NCBI RefSeq assembly: GCF_050337045.1
Contig: NZ_JAKJSO010000015.1
Location: forward strand, 1-64,000
Reading direction: 5' to 3'
DNA from: Photobacterium kagoshimensis
GTDB taxonomy: Bacteria; Pseudomonadota; Gammaproteobacteria; Enterobacterales; Vibrionaceae
DNA length: 64,000 nt
Below are positions 60,956 to 64,000 of this stretch, piece by piece. The first letter of the stretch is position 1. Each line of letters begins with the position of its first letter. Under the pieces are notes generated by a model, which worked only from the letters and a program-made list of their open reading frames with translations, was not told where the DNA came from and did not search any database. A program made the translations under genes and the position numbers.

Positions 60956-61739
60956 AATCTTGCTCCAAGCGTGTGATGATGTCTTGTTGATGTTGCGCGA
61001 GCTCTGCAGTGTAATCCCGTGGGGCTTGCCCTTGTGGCGTCGGAAGTGAAACCATCGCCGCAGGTGAACCTGACATGAGTAGGATTTGCTCACCAAGTCG
61101 CAATGCCTCTTGCGGATCATGGGTGATTAACAAGACGGTTTTATCTTTTAACAAGGTAGCGGCAAGTGTTTGTAATTTATGACGTGTCACGGCATCTAAT
61201 GCCGAAAAAGGCTCATCCATTAACACGATAGGCTTGTCTTGCAACAGCGTACGAGCAAGTGCAACACGTTGTCGCATACCGCCCGATAAGCTTTCGGGAC
61301 GGGTATGGATATGATCACCAAGGCCCACATGGTTAAGTAATTCGCGTGCGCGATCTTGGCTATTTTCTGCGGATTGTTTTGGGTTAAAGCGAGAGCTTAA
61401 ACAAACGTTCTCAAGTACAGATAACCAAGGTAATAGAAGGTCTTGCTGCGCCATGTATGCCACACGCCCCTCAATAGGTTGATGGTCAGAGGCGGTTAAT
61501 GAACCCTGCCAATCTGCTTGCTCGTCCAATAAGCCCGCCAATAAACGCAAAAGCGATGTTTTACCGCAACCACTCTTGCCTAAAATACAACTCCACTGGC
61601 CCTTTGGTAGCGTGAGGTTGAGTTGTGAAAAAAGTGTCTGTTCACTGCTGTGGTAGCGAAGTTCGCACTGCGTCAGCGTTACGGTTACACCCGCATGCTG
61701 TGCTGTGGGTTGAATCTTGGTTTGAATCATAGCGCTCAT
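60948..61739 (-). CDS. thiZ: thiamin pyrimidine precursor ABC transporter, ATP-binding protein (ThiZ-like)
   Basis: 263 residues. ABC ATPase motifs: Walker A LGKSGCGKTSLL, Q-loop MAQQDLLLPWL, signature LSGGMRQR, Walker B PIVLMDEPFSALD and H-loop LLITHDPQEAL. It belongs to the nitrate/sulfonate/taurine-type importers. Overlaps thiX by 8 bp and follows thiD by 17 bp, one operon. Confidence 0.92.
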   Translation of the reverse strand: MSAMIQTKIQPTAQHAGVTVTLTQCELRYHSSEQTLFSQLNLTLPKGQWSCILGKSGCGKTSLLRLLAGLLDEQADWQGSLTASDHQPIEGRVAYMAQQDLLLPWLSVLENVCLSSRFNPKQSAENSQDRARELLNHVGLGDHIHTRPESLSGGMRQRVALARTLLQDKPIVLMDEPFSALDAVTRHKLQTLAATLLKDKTVLLITHDPQEALRLGEQILLMSGSPAAMVSLPTPQGQAPRDYTAELAQHQQDIITRLEQDYG

Positions 61740-61756
61740 AGCTCTGCCCGTATCGA

Positions 61757-62587
61757 TTATGCGGTTGGATCAAAATGACCCGCAAAGAAGTGATGAACAG
61801 GGCCGTGACCAGAGCCAATGTTTAATGAATCAGCATGGGATATAGCGTGTGAAATATAGCCTTTTGCGTGAGTGACTGCTGTGACTAAATCATGGCCTTG
61901 AGCAAGGTAAGAGGCGATGGCCGCGGAAAGGGTACAACCCGTGCCATGGGTATTGTTGGTCTGAATACGTTGAGTGCTAAAGCGGAACACATCATCGGCG
62001 GTAATAAGTAGATCGGTACTGGTTTCGCTTTGCTCTAGATGGCCGCCTTTTAACAATACGGTTCTGGTATTGAGCTGGCGTAGATCTTCGATTAACGCAT
62101 CCATGTCAGCGTCTGACTGAGGAACATCGCAGCCGAGTAATGCCGCCGCTTCAGGTAGGTTAGGTGTAATGGTATCGGCTAAGGGAAGTAGGGTGTCTTT
62201 TAGCGACGAGATGGCATCTTGCTGGAGTAATAAGTCACCGCTAGTAGCGACCATGACAGGATCAATCACCACATGTTTAGGTTGATACTGTTTTAGTTTT
62301 TTGGCAACCATCGCGATGATCTTAGTATCGCTTAACATGCCAATTTTAACGGCTTTTACGTCTAAATCGGAGAAGATCGCATCAAGTTGCTGTTCAATGA
62401 ACTCTGGTGAGATAGCTAAGATACCGCTGACACCGAGTGTGTTTTGTGCTGTCAACGCCGTGATAGCGGAACACGCGTAACCACCAGTGGCAGAGATTGC
62501 TTTTATGTCGGCTTGAATGCCTGCGCCGCCGCCACTGTCTGAGCCAGCGATAGTTAAAGTGATTGGTGTTTTAGATGGCGTTACCAT
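61757..62587 (-). CDS. thiD: hydroxymethylpyrimidine/phosphomethylpyrimidine kinase ThiD
   Basis: 276 residues, ribokinase fold: LTIAGSDSGGGAGIQADIKA, AVKIGMLSD, HVVIDPVMVATSGDLLL, TPNLPEAAALLG and the anion-hole/catalytic NNTHGTGCTLSAAIASYLA. It phosphorylates HMP twice to HMP-PP for thiamin synthesis. First gene of the salvage operon. Its ribosome site (AGGGATAAATT before the ATG) lies in a hairpin (62591-62618) under the TPP riboswitch. Confidence 0.95.
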   Translation of the reverse strand: MVTPSKTPITLTIAGSDSGGGAGIQADIKAISATGGYACSAITALTAQNTLGVSGILAISPEFIEQQLDAIFSDLDVKAVKIGMLSDTKIIAMVAKKLKQYQPKHVVIDPVMVATSGDLLLQQDAISSLKDTLLPLADTITPNLPEAAALLGCDVPQSDADMDALIEDLRQLNTRTVLLKGGHLEQSETSTDLLITADDVFRFSTQRIQTNNTHGTGCTLSAAIASYLAQGHDLVTAVTHAKGYISHAISHADSLNIGSGHGPVHHFFAGHFDPTA

Positions 62588-62590
62588 AAT

Positions 62591-62618
62591 TTATCCCTAA
62601 AAATAGATGTAGGGATAA
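62591..62618 (-). promoter_or_regulatory. hairpin sequestering the thiD ribosome site
   Basis: On the minus strand TTATCCCTA pairs perfectly with TAGGGATAA, whose AGGGA is the ribosome site 7 bases before the thiD ATG. The TCCCTA arm could instead pair with TAGGGA at the 3' end of the TPP aptamer (62673-62678), giving a classic on/off switch for translation. Confidence 0.65.
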
Positions 62619-62664
62619 CAGGTGCCAATAGACCGATCTTGAGTGATCGCAATAGGGGACACAG

Positions 62665-62762
62665 CTGTTAGTTCCCTACGCCAGTGTTAACTGGATCAGG
62701 TTCAACGGGTCCCGCATTTGGTATAAATACCTTGCAGTCTCAGCCTAAGGCTCCCCGACTAA
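62665..62762 (-). ncRNA. TPP riboswitch (THI element)
   Basis: Read on the minus strand, the conserved parts come in order: CGGGGAGCC, GGCTGAGA, GGGACCCGTTGAACCTGATC, then GTTAACACTGGCGTAGGGAA. These are the pyrimidine-sensing and pyrophosphate-sensing helices of the TPP aptamer. It lies about 80 bases before thiD and should lower expression of thiD-thiZ-thiX-thiY-tenA when TPP is plentiful. Confidence 0.96.
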
Positions 62763-62973
62763 CTTTCAATAACACACTGAAAATATCAATATGTTTAGCA
62801 TTTTGTATGGCAGGGATTATAACGTAATCACGTAGATCATCTACCCTTATTCGAGATAATTTAACATTTAGTCATTAAGTGAAGAGAGAAAAATTCTTAG
62901 ATAAAGTGGGATGAGGCAGGAATATGATGGCTAAATGGAAAGGTGAAGGATAAGTTTACAAATGATGAATAGC

Positions 62974-63000
62974 AAAAAGGCGCTAACTTAGCGCCCTTTT
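62974..63000 (-). terminator. terminator downstream of PhnA-domain gene
   Basis: GGCGCTAA / TTAGCGCC type hairpin followed on the minus strand by TTTTT, about 20 bp after the stop. Confidence 0.85.
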
Positions 63001-63020
63001 GAGTAATGTATTCGACTGAA

Positions 63021-63596
63021 TTACATTTTTTTACAGTAAGCTGCGATAAGTACCATAGTCGTACCTGCTGCTTTACCGCTGATGTGTAGTGGGTTGTCGT
63101 TTAAACGAATGCCACGAACAGCAGTACCTTGTTTAACTACAAGGCTAGAACCTTTAACTGGAAGGTCTTTAATCACAGTAACGTTATCGCCAGCTTGTAG
63201 TGGTGTGCCGTTAACGTCAACAGTTTGGATTGATTCAAGCTCTTCAAGTGCGATGCCTTTTTCAGCCCATTCAACCATGTCTTCTTCCATGTACATCATG
63301 TCTTTAAGGTCTTGAGCCCAAGATTCTGATGCCGCAAGACGGTTAAGCATGCGGTAAGCCATGATTTGAACAGCTGGAGTTTGGCTCCACATGCTGTCGT
63401 TAAGACAACGCCAGTGGTTAGCTTCAACTGTATCTGCATCTTCGATTTGTCCACGACAAGTATCACAAACCATTACACAACAACCAGCAGTTTGATCCGG
63501 TGATGCTGGCACTTCATAAACACTTAGGTTGCTGTCTGAAGAACAAAGCTCACACTTAGATTCGCTGCGTTGTTTTAGAATATTTTCAATAGTCAT
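63021..63596 (-). CDS. PhnA-domain zinc-ribbon protein
   Basis: 191 residues: N-terminal cysteine pairs SKCELCSSDSN and CCVMVCDTCRGQ, then helical linker, and a C-terminal PhnA/YjdM domain with VDVNGTPLQAGDNVTVIKDL and VKGSSLVVKQGTAVRGIRL. Despite the name, PhnA has no proven role in phosphonate use in this form; function is unknown. The start MTIENILKQR is preferred over a longer frame to 63668 with no ribosome site. Confidence 0.9.
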   Translation of the reverse strand: MTIENILKQRSESKCELCSSDSNLSVYEVPASPDQTAGCCVMVCDTCRGQIEDADTVEANHWRCLNDSMWSQTPAVQIMAYRMLNRLAASESWAQDLKDMMYMEEDMVEWAEKGIALEELESIQTVDVNGTPLQAGDNVTVIKDLPVKGSSLVVKQGTAVRGIRLNDNPLHISGKAAGTTMVLIAAYCKKM

Positions 63597-63833
63597 TAGA
63601 AATTGTCCGTAGATTTTGTGAGGCCGTATTATGCCACCATTTAGTGAATTTGGAAGGCAAATGGGCATATATCACACAATTATATTGTAGCGACATACGG
63701 TTTAGTACAGCAGAAATAGCTCAAAAGTAAAAAAACGCAATTAATTATAGTTACAGCTATAAAGAAAAAGCATAATTAGCCGATGTTTAATAGCATGCAA
63801 ACAACATAATTAGAACATACACAAAGGATGATC

Positions 63834-64000
63834 ATGAAAAAGGCCATTGTACTTATTAGCTTAGTAGCCCTATTTGGCTGCACAGAAGAAGAAATCAAAG
63901 ACACACTGTCAGGAAAAACCAAAGTTTTTGCGGTCGAGAGCATAAATGTTGAAGGTGTTACTGGCTTAGATGATGGTACTTATTCGGTTACAGATGACCA
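63834..64000 (+). CDS. lipoprotein (3' end outside window)
   Basis: The first 55 codons of a plus-strand gene: MKKAIVLISLVALFGCTEEE, a lipoprotein signal with lipobox LFGC, followed by a hydrophilic beginning (DTLSGKTKVFAVESINVEG). AAAGGA lies 6-7 bases before the ATG. Too little is visible to name a family. Confidence 0.8.
   Translation, partial: MKKAIVLISLVALFGCTEEEIKDTLSGKTKVFAVESINVEGVTGLDDGTYSVTDD

Overview
The window looks like a chromosome segment of a marine gammaproteobacterium of the family Vibrionaceae, most likely Photobacterium or a close relative. This is inferred from gene content and protein style, with no database search: moderate GC, a VpsR-like regulator, a RelV-like small alarmone synthetase, Rof, RavA-ViaA, RlmF, PBP1b, and a glycine-cleavage locus split around an XRE-cupin regulator. 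No rRNA, tRNA, CRISPR array or complete insertion sequence is visible.

Layout. 1-2245: three tandem, partly gene-converted copies of an unrecognised membrane protein (the first cut by the window edge; one ambiguous base N at 1879). 2491-8846: glycine cleavage genes gcvP and gcvH (minus), an XRE-cupin regulator and gcvT (plus). 9077-14893: small secreted proteins, a three-domain lysozyme-inhibitor-like protein (LprI/MliC/META) and a TonB-dependent siderophore receptor. 14973-20716: an enoyl-CoA isomerase, a divergent SDR/LysR pair, rof, a RelV-like (p)ppGpp synthetase with a signal peptide, and a DUF2750 protein.

20883-27265 is the most interesting region. It holds an outer-membrane barrel of FapF type, three related acidic, Asn/Gly-rich secreted proteins, a periplasmic-type C39 peptidase (FapD-like), a secreted protein with a textbook double-glycine processing motif behind a Sec signal, and a VpsR-like regulator. 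I read it as a diverged Fap-type extracellular amyloid/fibre system under VpsR-type control. A perfect 16-bp palindrome lies between the divergent barrel and subunit genes, and a variant of it lies upstream of the regulator.

27333-41653: a GlyGly-CTERM trypsin-like protease, DUF5718, LpxR lipid A deacylase, a mercaptopyruvate sulfurtransferase, a PstS-like phosphate-binding protein, a membrane diguanylate cyclase, ravA-viaA, a GluR0-like ligand-gated channel with an odd pore loop, and an nfeD-stomatin pair. 41678-53707: a complete pelABCDEFG exopolysaccharide operon on the minus strand. 53976-64000: rlmF, a hypothetical gene, mrcB, a TPP-riboswitch-controlled thiD-thiZ-thiX-thiY-tenA operon, a PhnA-domain protein and the start of a lipoprotein gene.

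Pel polysaccharide, the Fap-like fibre locus, a VpsR paralogue and a diguanylate cyclase sit within about 33 kb, so much of the window plausibly serves biofilm matrix production under c-di-GMP control.
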